From positions 2,241,001 to 2,305,000 of the forward strand of contig NZ_JAVDYC010000001.1 in assembly GCF_031458255.1 (NCBI RefSeq): a stretch of 64,000 nucleotides of DNA, given 5' to 3'. This document shows, piece after piece, positions 1 to 10,200 of the stretch (the stretch's first letter is position 1; each line of letters starts with the position of its first letter). The position numbers and the translations under genes were made by a program. Source of the stretch: Catenuloplanes niger. GTDB lineage: Bacteria > Actinomycetota > Actinomycetes > Mycobacteriales > Micromonosporaceae. The notes under the pieces were generated by a model. That model did not search any database. It saw only the letters and a list, made by a program, of their open reading frames with translations, and was not told the origin of the DNA.

Positions 1-247
1 GCATATGCACGATCCGCGCTCGATCAGATGCTTGCGCTGCCATAACGGTCGCCCGAGGCATCCGTAAGATCCCCGACAGAACCACCACCGCTCGTCCCGG
101 TTTCGCGCCAAGGCGGGCGGTGTGTGGGTTCTTGTCTTGGTAACCGAGCGCTATGCTTCCCCGGCGACAAGCGCCAGCCCCCCGCTCGTTGTTAGTGCGA
201 ACGAGAAACCGGCGCCCATCCCCCTTACGCAAGCGCTGGAGGTTGCG

Positions 248-1603
248 TTGACCGACGACGTGCTGGCTGTGCACGGTGGCACACCGCTGAACGGCCGGGT
301 CCGAGTCCGCGGCGCCAAGAACCTCGTCTCCAAGGCGATGGTGGCGTCACTCCTGGGCGACAGCCCGAGCACGCTCTACGACGTCCCCGCCATCCGCGAC
401 GTGGAGGTCGTCACCGGCCTGCTCGAGCTGCACGGAGTCCGGGTCAGCAAGGGCGAGTCCGACGGCGAGCTGATCTTCGACCCGTCGAACGTCGAGTCCG
501 CCTCGACCGACGAGATCAACGTGCACGCCGGGTCCAGCCGGATCCCGATCCTGTTCTGCGGCCCGCTGCTGCACCGCCTGGGCCACGCGTTCATCCCCGA
601 CCTGGGCGGCTGCCACATCGGCCCGCGCCCGATCGACTTCCACATCCAGGCGCTGCGGCAGTTCGGCGCGATCGTGGACAAGGCGCCCGAGGGCATGCAC
701 CTCACCGCGCCGAACGGGCTGCACGGCACCAAGTTCGAGCTGCCGTACCCGAGCGTCGGCGCGACCGAGCAGGTGCTGCTCACCGCGGTGCTGGCCGAGG
801 GCGTCACCGAGCTGCGCAACGCCGCGGTCGAGCCGGAGATCATGGACCTCATCTGCGTGCTGCAGAAGATGGGCGCGATCATCACGGTGCACACCGACCG
901 GGTCATCGAGATCAAGGGCGTGAAGCGGCTCGGCGGCTACTCGCACCGGCCGATCCCGGACCGGATCGAGGCCGCGTCCTGGGCCGCGGCCGCGCTGGCC
1001 ACCCGCGGCGACATCACGGTGCTCGGCGCGCAGCAGGCCGACATGGGCACGTTCCTCAACGTGTTCCGGTCGATCGGCGGCCAGTTCGAGGTCACCGACA
1101 CGCTCCCGCCGAACGAGACCCGGCCGGGCCGCGAGGGCGGCATCCGGTTCTGGCACCCCGGCACCGAGCTGACCGCGGTCGCGCTGGAGACGGACGTGCA
1201 CCCGGGCTTCGCCACCGACTGGCAGCAGCCGCTGGTGGTCGCGCTCACCCAGGCGCGCGGCATCTCGATCGTCCACGAGACCGTGTACGAGCAGCGGCTC
1301 GGCTACACGGAGGCGCTCAACAGCATGGGCGCGACGATCCAGACCTACCGCGACTGCCTCGGTGGTACGCCGTGCCGCTTCGGCCGGCGTAACTTCCACC
1401 ACTCCGCGGTCATCGCCGGCCCGTCCAAGCTGCACGCGGCCGAGCTGGTCATCCCGGACCTGCGGGCCGGGTTCAGCCACCTGATCGCGGCGCTGGCGGC
1501 CGAGGGCACCTCCCGGGTGTACGGCGTGAACCTGATCAAGCGCGGTTACGAGAACTTCGAGACCAAGCTGGCCGAGCTCGGCGCGAACGTCGAGCGGGTC
1601 TGA
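248..1603 (+). CDS. murA: UDP-N-acetylglucosamine 1-carboxyvinyltransferase
   Basis: Transfers enolpyruvate from PEP to UDP-GlcNAc, the first committed cytoplasmic step of peptidoglycan synthesis. The product is 451 residues, normal for actinobacterial MurA. It has the EPSP-synthase-type double fold and the loop LGGCHIGPRP, whose Cys is residue 122 and corresponds to the catalytic, fosfomycin-reactive Cys115 of E. coli. M. tuberculosis has Asp there, so this enzyme is predicted to be fosfomycin-sensitive at the target. I place the start at a TTG (248) because GGAGG lies five bases upstream and family N-termini begin at this point. The frame stays open upstream to a GTG at 122, which would add an unconserved 42-residue leader. 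A strong terminator follows. Confidence 0.93.
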   Translation: MTDDVLAVHGGTPLNGRVRVRGAKNLVSKAMVASLLGDSPSTLYDVPAIRDVEVVTGLLELHGVRVSKGESDGELIFDPSNVESASTDEINVHAGSSRIPILFCGPLLHRLGHAFIPDLGGCHIGPRPIDFHIQALRQFGAIVDKAPEGMHLTAPNGLHGTKFELPYPSVGATEQVLLTAVLAEGVTELRNAAVEPEIMDLICVLQKMGAIITVHTDRVIEIKGVKRLGGYSHRPIPDRIEAASWAAAALATRGDITVLGAQQADMGTFLNVFRSIGGQFEVTDTLPPNETRPGREGGIRFWHPGTELTAVALETDVHPGFATDWQQPLVVALTQARGISIVHETVYEQRLGYTEALNSMGATIQTYRDCLGGTPCRFGRRNFHHSAVIAGPSKLHAAELVIPDLRAGFSHLIAALAAEGTSRVYGVNLIKRGYENFETKLAELGANVERV

Positions 1604-1613
1604 TCGTCAGAAT

Positions 1614-1657
1614 CGTCCGAGGGGGCCGGGACCTGAGGGTTCCGGCCCCCTCGGACG
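1614..1657 (+). terminator. Intrinsic terminator after murA
   Basis: A perfect 16-bp inverted repeat (CGTCCGAGGGGGCCGG with its complement) and a 12-base loop begin 10 bases after the murA stop codon. No T-run follows, as is common for actinobacterial hairpin terminators. Confidence 0.8.
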
Positions 1658-1724
1658 TTCGGGTGAGTGTCTTGCGGACGGTGGCCGGTTTCGGTGCGGC
1701 TCATCGTTTGGCTACCCTTGCGAC

Positions 1725-2336
1725 GTGCCGCTGTTTCGTCGCAAGTCCGCCGATCTCGTCGAGGACCAGGTCTCCGAGGTCGAGACGTCCGAGGTGGTGA
1801 CCACCGCCACCCGGGGTCACACCCCGAGCAAGCGTGAGCTGGGGGTCCCCACGCCGAAGCGGCCGAGCACCCAGCGCCGCCCCGGCGGCGCCGCCCCGGT
1901 CAGCAAGACGCCGCTGACCAAGCAGGAGGCGAAGGAGCAGCGCCGGCTGGCGCGGCAGCGCGAGTCCGAGCGGTTCCGCCGCGAGGGCGGCCCGCGCGAC
2001 CGCGGCCCGGAGCGTCAACTGGTCCGCAACATCATCGACTCCCGGCGTACCGTCGGATCGTTCTTCCTGGGTGGCGCGTTCGTGGTGCTGATCGGCGCCA
2101 GCGTGCCGGACACCCGGGTGCAGGCGATCGCGAACATCCTCTGGCTGGCGCTCGCGCTCGCCGTGATCGCGGACAGCTTCCTGATCAGCCGCCGGATCAA
2201 GAAGCTCGTCCGGGAGCGCTTCCCGAAGACCACGGAGCGGATGGGCTCGCTGTACTTCTACGGCATCTCCCGCTCGCTCAGCTTCCGCCGCATGCGGGTG
2301 CCGCTGCCGGCGATCGGGGTCGGCGACAAGTTCTGA
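1725..2336 (+). CDS. DUF3043 membrane protein
   Basis: A 203-residue actinobacterial DUF3043 protein of unknown function. Residues 1-100 are highly charged and probably disordered and cytoplasmic, rich in Lys/Arg/Glu with an ERQLVRNIIDSRR segment. Two membrane segments follow at about 112-128 and 134-154, then a basic cytoplasmic tail. It starts with GTG. TACCCT (1713-1718) ends six bases before this codon, so the transcript is probably leaderless. Its TGA at 2334-2336 abuts the stop codon of the convergent cupin regulator, giving the shared hexamer TGATCA. Assignment rests on family resemblance; no catalytic motif is visible. Confidence 0.88.
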   Translation: MPLFRRKSADLVEDQVSEVETSEVVTTATRGHTPSKRELGVPTPKRPSTQRRPGGAAPVSKTPLTKQEAKEQRRLARQRESERFRREGGPRDRGPERQLVRNIIDSRRTVGSFFLGGAFVVLIGASVPDTRVQAIANILWLALALAVIADSFLISRRIKKLVRERFPKTTERMGSLYFYGISRSLSFRRMRVPLPAIGVGDKF

Positions 2337-2897
2337 TCATGGGTGCTCCATGATCAGAACCGCCCAGCTGCCGGGCTCCAGGCCCTCGTAGACGTGCGGC
2401 GCGTCACCCGGGTAGGACACGTAGTCGCCCGGGTTCAGCTCCACCGGCTCGTCCGCCGGGCCGATCCGGACCCGGCCGAACGCCACGATCGCGTGCTCGA
2501 CCGTGCCGGGCAGGTGCGGTTCCGCGCGCCGTACCGCGCCGGGCTCGGACTCGATGATGTAGACGTCCCGGCGCGCGCGGCCGTCGCCGGCGGTGAGCAG
2601 CGAACCGGTGTAGAACGCCTGCTCGGAGGTCACCCGCGGGTTCTCCCCCGCGCGGATCACCCGCACCTTCGGCGCGGGCGGCTCGATCAGCCTGCTCAGC
2701 GGTACGTCCAGCGCGTTGCCGAGCGACCAGAGCGTCTCCACGCTGGGATTTCCGCTGCCCGCCTCCAGCTGCGAGAGCGTGGACTTGGCCACCCCGGCGC
2801 GGCGGGCCAGCTCGGCCAGCGACAGGCCGGCGCGTTCCCGTTCCCGTTTCAGGGCGGCGGCGATGGTGGCGATCGGCGGCTCGGGCGTTCGTTTCAT
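2337..2897 (-). CDS. XRE-family regulator with cupin sensor domain
   Basis: A 186-residue regulator. An N-terminal XRE helix-turn-helix (about residues 9-63, core GLSLAELARRAGVAKSTLSQ) is joined to a C-terminal cupin_2 barrel (about 105-180) with a PGDYVSYPGDAPHVYE segment. Such proteins are ligand-sensing repressors or activators. It is divergent from azlCD and most likely controls that amino-acid exporter. I prefer the ATG at 2897, which has GAAGGG just upstream. An in-frame ATG at 2921 would add eight residues and would overlap the operator-like palindrome at 2921-2932. Confidence 0.85.
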   Translation of the reverse strand: MKRTPEPPIATIAAALKRERERAGLSLAELARRAGVAKSTLSQLEAGSGNPSVETLWSLGNALDVPLSRLIEPPAPKVRVIRAGENPRVTSEQAFYTGSLLTAGDGRARRDVYIIESEPGAVRRAEPHLPGTVEHAIVAFGRVRIGPADEPVELNPGDYVSYPGDAPHVYEGLEPGSWAVLIMEHP

Positions 2898-2920
2898 CGG
2901 ACCCTTCGTTCGGTTTGACA

Positions 2921-2950
2921 TACCGGGCGGTACGTTCGATATTTCATGGC

Positions 2951-2973
<23 letters not shown>
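2921..2973. promoter_or_regulatory. Divergent operator region between the cupin regulator and azlC
   Basis: Contains the palindrome TACCG-GG-CGGTA (2921-2932). A wider inverted pair, CGTTCGAT (2934-2941) and ATCGAACG (2966-2973), follows. Its position between the regulator and its presumed target suggests an autoregulated operator. This is inference from symmetry only. Confidence 0.4.
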
Positions 2974-4440
<1,467 letters not shown>

Positions 4441-5397
4441 TCACCGGCTCTTGTAGAGGCGGGCGATCACGTCCTCGATCTCGGGTTCGAGGACGGAGAT
4501 GTCGCGGATCGCGGCGGCCCGGGCGACCTGGATGACGAGTTCGCCGGCGGTGGCGGTGGTCAGGCGATAGGTGAGGCGGCGGCCGTCGAGGTCGGTGCCG
4601 TCCAGGTCGGCGCCGGAGACGGTGAGCGGGGTGGCCGGGGGCTCGTCGAGGTCGACGACGACGCGGCGGCGGGAGTCGAAGCGGGCGTGCAGCGCGTCGA
4701 GCGTGCCGTCGTGGACGACGTGGCCGTGGTCGATGACGACGAGGCGGCGGCAGAGGCGTTCGATGTCGGCCAGGTCGTGCGTGGTGAGCATGACGGTGGT
4801 GTCGCCGCGGGCGCCCAGCTCGGTGAGGAACGCGCGGACCGCCTGCTTGCTGACCACGTCCAGGCCGATCGTGGGCTCGTCCAGGAACAGCACCTCGGGC
4901 CCGTGCAGCAGCGCGGCGGTGAGCTCGCCTCGCATGCGCTGGCCGAGCGAGAGCTGGCGGACCGGCGTGTCCAGGAACTCGTCGAGCTCCAGCATGCCGC
5001 GGCAGCGGGCCAGGCGGGCGGCGTGGTCCGCGGGCGGCACCCGGTAGATGTGCCGGAGCAGCGCGAACGACTCGCGCAGCGGCAGGTCCCACCACAGTTG
5101 GGACCGCTGACCGAAGACCACGCCGATGCGCAGCGCGAGCCGGATCCGCTGGGTGACCGGGACCAGGCCGCAGACCGTGACCGAGCCGCCGGACGGCATC
5201 AGCACGCCGGTCATCATCTTGAGCGTGGTGGACTTGCCGGCGCCGTTCGGCCCGATGTAGCCGACCATCTCGCCGCGCGCCACGCTCAGGTCGACGCCGT
5301 CCACCGCGGCGGTCTCCCGGCGCTCCCGGCGGAACCGGCCCGTCCGGACCGAGACGGTGAAGGTCTTGCTGAGGTCGCGTGCCTCGATGACATTCAT
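4441..5397 (-). CDS. ABC transporter ATP-binding protein (ABC-2 exporter type)
   Basis: A 318-residue ATPase. Walker A is GPNGAGKST (49-57), the signature region LSLGQ is at 149-153, and Walker B is VLFLDEPTIGLD (169-180), followed by the switch His in TTHD. The C-terminal extension is typical of ATPases that energise multidrug or lipid ABC-2 exporters. It pairs with two PF06182-type permeases encoded immediately upstream; its ATG overlaps the first permease's stop by four bases (ATGA). In-frame codons upstream of this ATG lie inside the permease gene and are rejected. Substrate unknown. Confidence 0.92.
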   Translation of the reverse strand: MNVIEARDLSKTFTVSVRTGRFRRERRETAAVDGVDLSVARGEMVGYIGPNGAGKSTTLKMMTGVLMPSGGSVTVCGLVPVTQRIRLALRIGVVFGQRSQLWWDLPLRESFALLRHIYRVPPADHAARLARCRGMLELDEFLDTPVRQLSLGQRMRGELTAALLHGPEVLFLDEPTIGLDVVSKQAVRAFLTELGARGDTTVMLTTHDLADIERLCRRLVVIDHGHVVHDGTLDALHARFDSRRRVVVDLDEPPATPLTVSGADLDGTDLDGRRLTYRLTTATAGELVIQVARAAAIRDISVLEPEIEDVIARLYKSR

Positions 5398-6206
5398 GAT
5401 CCGGTGCTCCGGTAGTGGCGGATGCCGGTGCGCCAGATCAGGCCGGCGGCGAGCGCGGCCGGGACGCACACCAGCGGGGCGGTCCAGCCGGCCCAGGCAG
5501 GCAGGCCGAGCGGGTCGGCGCGGCCGAGCAGCGCCAGCGCCGGTTGGTAGGCGACGAACCCGAAGCCGAGACCGTACGCGAAGGTGGCACGGAACCAGCC
5601 GTCGTAGACCGTGATCGGGTAGCTGGTGAAGTCGCGCCCGCCGTAGGTGAATGCGCTGCCGAACTCGCCGGACTCGATCCACCAGAACGCCACGGACGCG
5701 GTGCCGACGAAGATCGAGGCGAAGAAGACCGTGCCGGCCAGCGGCGTGGCGATCGCCAGGAGCAGCCGGGCCGGCGTCCAGTCGATGTCCGCCCGGACCA
5801 GCGCGACCACCAGCACCACGGCGGCGAGCGCGACCCGGGACAGCTTGCGCAGCGGCAGGTCCATCGCGAGCAGCTGACCGAGCGGCCCGAGCGGGCGGAC
5901 CAGCACCGCGTCCATCAGGCCGGTGCGCACGTACAGCCGGATCCGCTCGACGTTGCCGACCGTGAGATCCGCCAGGTTGAACGCGAGCAGCGCGAGGCCG
6001 ACCATGACCAGCGACTCCGGCAGCCGGAACCCGCCGATCACGGTCGACACGCCGAACAGCACCAGCACCGTGGTCACGTCCAGCGCGGTCGCGCCCACGT
6101 TGGTGACCAGGTCGATCGTGAACGACGCCCGGTACGACGCCTGCGAGCGGATCTGCGCCCGCAGCAGGTGCAGGTGGCCGCCGAGCCGGGCGCGCAGCTC
6201 ACCCAC
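5394..6206 (-). CDS. ABC-2 family permease (PF06182-like)
   Basis: A 270-residue integral membrane subunit with about six helices. It carries the family's N-terminal ASYRASFTIDLVTN and internal ERIRLYVRTGLMDAVLVRPL segments, which recall ABC2_membrane_6 proteins. It overlaps the second permease by eight bases and the ATPase by four, so the three genes form a tightly coupled exporter operon. Neither permease has a substrate-diagnostic feature; multidrug, lipid or peptide export are all possible. Confidence 0.87.
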   Translation of the reverse strand: MGELRARLGGHLHLLRAQIRSQASYRASFTIDLVTNVGATALDVTTVLVLFGVSTVIGGFRLPESLVMVGLALLAFNLADLTVGNVERIRLYVRTGLMDAVLVRPLGPLGQLLAMDLPLRKLSRVALAAVVLVVALVRADIDWTPARLLLAIATPLAGTVFFASIFVGTASVAFWWIESGEFGSAFTYGGRDFTSYPITVYDGWFRATFAYGLGFGFVAYQPALALLGRADPLGLPAWAGWTAPLVCVPAALAAGLIWRTGIRHYRSTGS

Positions 6207-7047
6207 CCTGGATCACCAGCCGGCGCTCGGCCCGGCGCTGCACCAGCCGGCAGAGCAGCAGCATGATCACGGCCCACACCGCCTGGAGGCCGACGATGCC
6301 GAGCTGGACCGGCGTCGGGTCGCGCTCGACCAGCACGTCCAGCGGTGCCTGGAACAGGCTGGGCAGCGGCGTGAGCAGCCAGAGCGTGAGCAGCGCCGGT
6401 TCGGGCAGGAAGCGCAGCGGGAAGTACAGGCCGGCCACCACGCCGGAGCCGAGCGTCCACAGCGAGACCGCCCCGCGCACGTCCAGCAGCCAGTAGGCGG
6501 TGCTGTTGACCAGGAACCGGCAGCAGAACGTGATCACCACGGCGAACAGGACGGAGATCACGAACAGCGGTGGCGTGTGCCACCGGACCGGCAGATAGAG
6601 ATCGAAGAACAGGGCCCCGGCGAGTACGGGCGGGAGGCAGCGGGTCAGCACCGCGTGCCAGGCGCGGCCCAGGTCGGCCGCGAGCATGCTGTGCACCGGG
6701 TCGACCGGGCGGAGCAGATCGCTGACCACCTCACCGGTCCGGATCCGGTCGGCCAGCTCGGGCGCGCCCCAGAGCAGCACGACCGCGAGCAGCCCCTGAC
6801 CGAACCAGACGAACGTGGCGAGTTGCTCCGGCGCGTAACCACCGGTGACCGCGCCGCCGGCGACCGCGAGGAAGAGGTAGCAACGGAGGAAGCCGAAGAC
6901 CGTGTTCGTGAACGCTCCGGCGACGGTCGCCTGCCGGTACGTGGCGTATCGCCGAAAACCTGAAACCGCTATAACCCAAAATGTCATGATTTGTCCGACG
7001 AGTTTTTGTTGCGGCATGGTGCGCACGGTGGCGTCGGACAAGGCCAC
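6199..7047 (-). CDS. ABC-2 family permease (PF06182-like), first gene of the exporter operon
   Basis: A 282-residue membrane protein with about six helices. It is a paralogue of the next gene, as expected for a heterodimeric ABC-2 channel; FRRYATYRQATVAG and RTGEVVSDLLRPVDP are the recognisable family segments. It starts at a GTG at 7047, supported by GGAGG eight bases upstream. A later ATG would start nearer to family N-termini but has no ribosome binding site. A gap of about 200 bases separates it from the divergent giant gene and probably holds promoters for both. Confidence 0.87.
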   Translation of the reverse strand: MALSDATVRTMPQQKLVGQIMTFWVIAVSGFRRYATYRQATVAGAFTNTVFGFLRCYLFLAVAGGAVTGGYAPEQLATFVWFGQGLLAVVLLWGAPELADRIRTGEVVSDLLRPVDPVHSMLAADLGRAWHAVLTRCLPPVLAGALFFDLYLPVRWHTPPLFVISVLFAVVITFCCRFLVNSTAYWLLDVRGAVSLWTLGSGVVAGLYFPLRFLPEPALLTLWLLTPLPSLFQAPLDVLVERDPTPVQLGIVGLQAVWAVIMLLLCRLVQRRAERRLVIQGG

Positions 7048-7245
7048 GCCGTTACCCTCCTTTCCGCGGACTCTGCTGCGCCGGGCCGGGTGACTTTACC
7101 CGGGGAACACGGCTGCCCAGCGATAGTTTTCCCATGAGGTGAGCCGGCGTGAACATGCGACGCCCGTCAGCGTTTCCGCTGGCACGCGTCACAGTCCGCC
7201 GCCGCCGGACCCACGGCGGGAGCGCACAGCGAAATGGGGTGAACC

Positions 7246-10200
7246 GTGGCGCCGGAACGTAGGGATCGACGCGGTTCACAGCTGCCCGCGTGGGCGGTGG
7301 AGACCACCGACGAGTGGATGGAGGTCCCGGGGCAGGCATATCCCGGCGACCCCGGCCCGACCGTGCAGGCGCGCAGCAGCGCGGTCTACCGCTCCTCCGT
7401 CCGGCCCGACCCGGACGGAGCCGCGCCGGCGCCACCGGCCATCGGGCGCCCCTCCCGGCCGGCCTCGGGCCGCGCCCGGCCACCGGCGCCGGGACGCCGG
7501 CCAGACGACGGGTTCGACTACGAGGAGGACCACTTCCGGGACGACGCCCGGCCGGCCGCGCGTGGGCGTGCCGGAGGGCACGACGTCCGGGTGTACGGAG
7601 CTCCGGGACGCGGGCCCGGTGACGACCGTGGGCGTGCGCCCGGTGACGACCGTGGGCGTGGTGCGGCGGACGAGTGGGACGACGAGCCGCGCGGTCGCGG
7701 GCGGGTGCGGGACGGCGAGTTCGACGGGCGTGCGCCGCGTGGGCCGGCCCGGAGCGGGCAGCGGGCCGACTTCGACTACGAGCCGCGCGGGCGTAACGGA
7801 CGCGACCCGGATCTCGACCTCGATCTGGACCCGGACGACGTCGATCCGCGTACGGCGGACGCACGCGGGCGACGCGGCGGTGACGCACGCGGCCGCGTGA
7901 CGGACCCACGTGACGTCGACCCGCGTGAGGTGGATCCGCGCGACCTCGACCCGCGGGAGCGCCGCGGAGCCGGTCCGCGCGGTGCGGACCCGCGGGTGCG
8001 GGGTGGACGTGGCGCCGACCCGCGCGAGGCCGACCCGCGCGGTCCGGACCCACGTGAGCGGGCGGGACGCGGCGGCGATCCGCGTGAGTGGGGTGGGCGT
8101 GGCGCCGACCCGCGGGCGCGTGGAGCGGGTGACCTCGATCCACGGGACCGTGGTGGACGGGGTGCTGACCCGCGCGACCGTGGCATCGACCCGCGCGACG
8201 CCGACCCGCGCGAGCGGGCCGGGCGCGGGGCGGGCCCGCGGGACGCCGACCCGCGGGTGCGGGACGCCGGTCCGCGAGGGCGCGGCACGGACCCGCGCGA
8301 CCTCGACCCGCGTGACCTGGACGCACGCGACCTGGACCCGCGCGGCCTCGACCCCCGCGGCCTCGACCCGCGCGAGCGGCCTGGGCGCGGAGCCGGACCG
8401 CGTGACCTGGACCCCCGCGACCTGGACCCGCGTGACCTGGATCCGCGCGCTCTCGATCCGCGCGAGCGGGCCGGGCGCGGAGCCGGACCACGTGATCTGG
8501 ACCCGCGTGATCTGGATCCACGCGGCCTCGATCCGCGCGAGCGGACCGGGCGCGGAGCCGGACCGCGCGACCTGGACCCGCGCGACGTCGACCCGCGCGA
8601 GCGGACCGGACGCGGAACCGGACCGCGCGACCTGGACCCCCGCGAGCGTGACCCGCGCGAGCGTGGTGGGCGCGGCCTCGACCCGCGTGAGGGCGACCCG
8701 CGCGACTTCGATCCCCGGGACGCGGACCCGCGAGACCGGGTCCGCCGGGGCACCGAGCCGCGCGACGGCGACGTCGACGACCCGCGTGACAGTGGCAGCC
8801 GTGGCCGGGACGGTGGCCGCTACGGCGGTGGACGGCCCACGGGGCAGGACTGGCGGACCGGGGATCCCGGCCGTGAGCCGCGTCGCCCGGCCCGCCACCC
8901 GGGCGACGTGCCCGGCGACGTGCGCCCGGCCGCCCAGGCCGGCGGGCCCGACCGTGGCCGTCGGCCCGGCTGGGACCAGGAGGCCGACTGGCAGCAGGCC
9001 CGCAGCGGTCGCCGTGACGTGCCGCGCGGCGACCAGCCGTGGCGCCGGCGCGAGGTGGTGCAGGACTGGAGCGAGCCGCTGCCCGCGGACGCCGGCTACG
9101 ACGAGCGTGACGTGCCCGGCCGCGTTCCGGCCCGGCCCGGCGACCGCCCGGACCAGCCGGGACGTCCCCCGATGCACGACGCCGACCCGACCCGGCCCGC
9201 GCAGCCCGACGACGTGCGGAACAGCCGCCCCGGCGAACCTCGGCGGCCGGATCAGCCCGCCCCGCCGGTCGACCCGGCCGCCGGCGGCGACCCGTCGCGC
9301 CGCGGCGAGCGCACCTGGATCAAGCCGGGCCAGCGCGGTGTGCCGCGCCCCGACCCGTCCCGCCAGGACGAGCCCGCCTGGGCCGACGACCGTGGCCGCG
9401 AACCCGCCCGCGGCGACGAGGCCGCACGCCGGATGGAGCCCGGCCGTGGCACCGAACCGGCGCGGGCGGACGACCGTGGCAGCGAACCCGCTCGCCGCGA
9501 CGAGGCCGCACGCCTGGGCGAGCCCGGCCGTGGCACCGAACCGGCGTGGGCGGACGAGCGCACCCGCGGCGACGAGGCCGCACGCCGGGTGGGGCCCGGC
9601 CGTGGCACCGAACCGGCGTGGACCGACGACCGCACGCGTGAACCCGCCAGCGGCGACGAGGCCGCGCGCCGGGGTGAGCCCGGCCGTGGGACGGAACCGT
9701 CCCGCCAGGACGAGCCCGCGTGGGCGGGCGACCGCACGCGCGAACCCGTCCGCGGCGACGGGCCGGAGCGTGGCCGGGAACCGGTGCGCGGCGACGAGCC
9801 CGGGCGCACCCGGGAACCGGTGCACGGTGACGAAGCCGCACGGCGGGGTGAGCCCGGCCGCGATGACCAGCCGATGGCGCCGGTGGTGCCGATCCGCCGT
9901 GAGACGGAACGCCGTGACGAACCGCGGCGCGAGCGGGAGCCGGCCGCGGCGGCCTGGGATCCGGCCGCCGCCGATGTCGCCCCCACGGACCCCCGGATCC
10001 CGGGCGAGCCCGCACGCCGCGGCGCCGACCCGGGACGCCTCGCGCCCGTGGCGGCCGAGACCGCGACCGGCTTCGACGACCCGGAGCGGTCCGGCGGCCG
10101 GCGACCGGACATGCCCGGTCCGGGGCAGCGTCCCGGCTGGGACGGCGACCGGGGACGGCCGACCGGTCAGCCGGTGGCACCCGCCGCGTCGGCGGTCGGA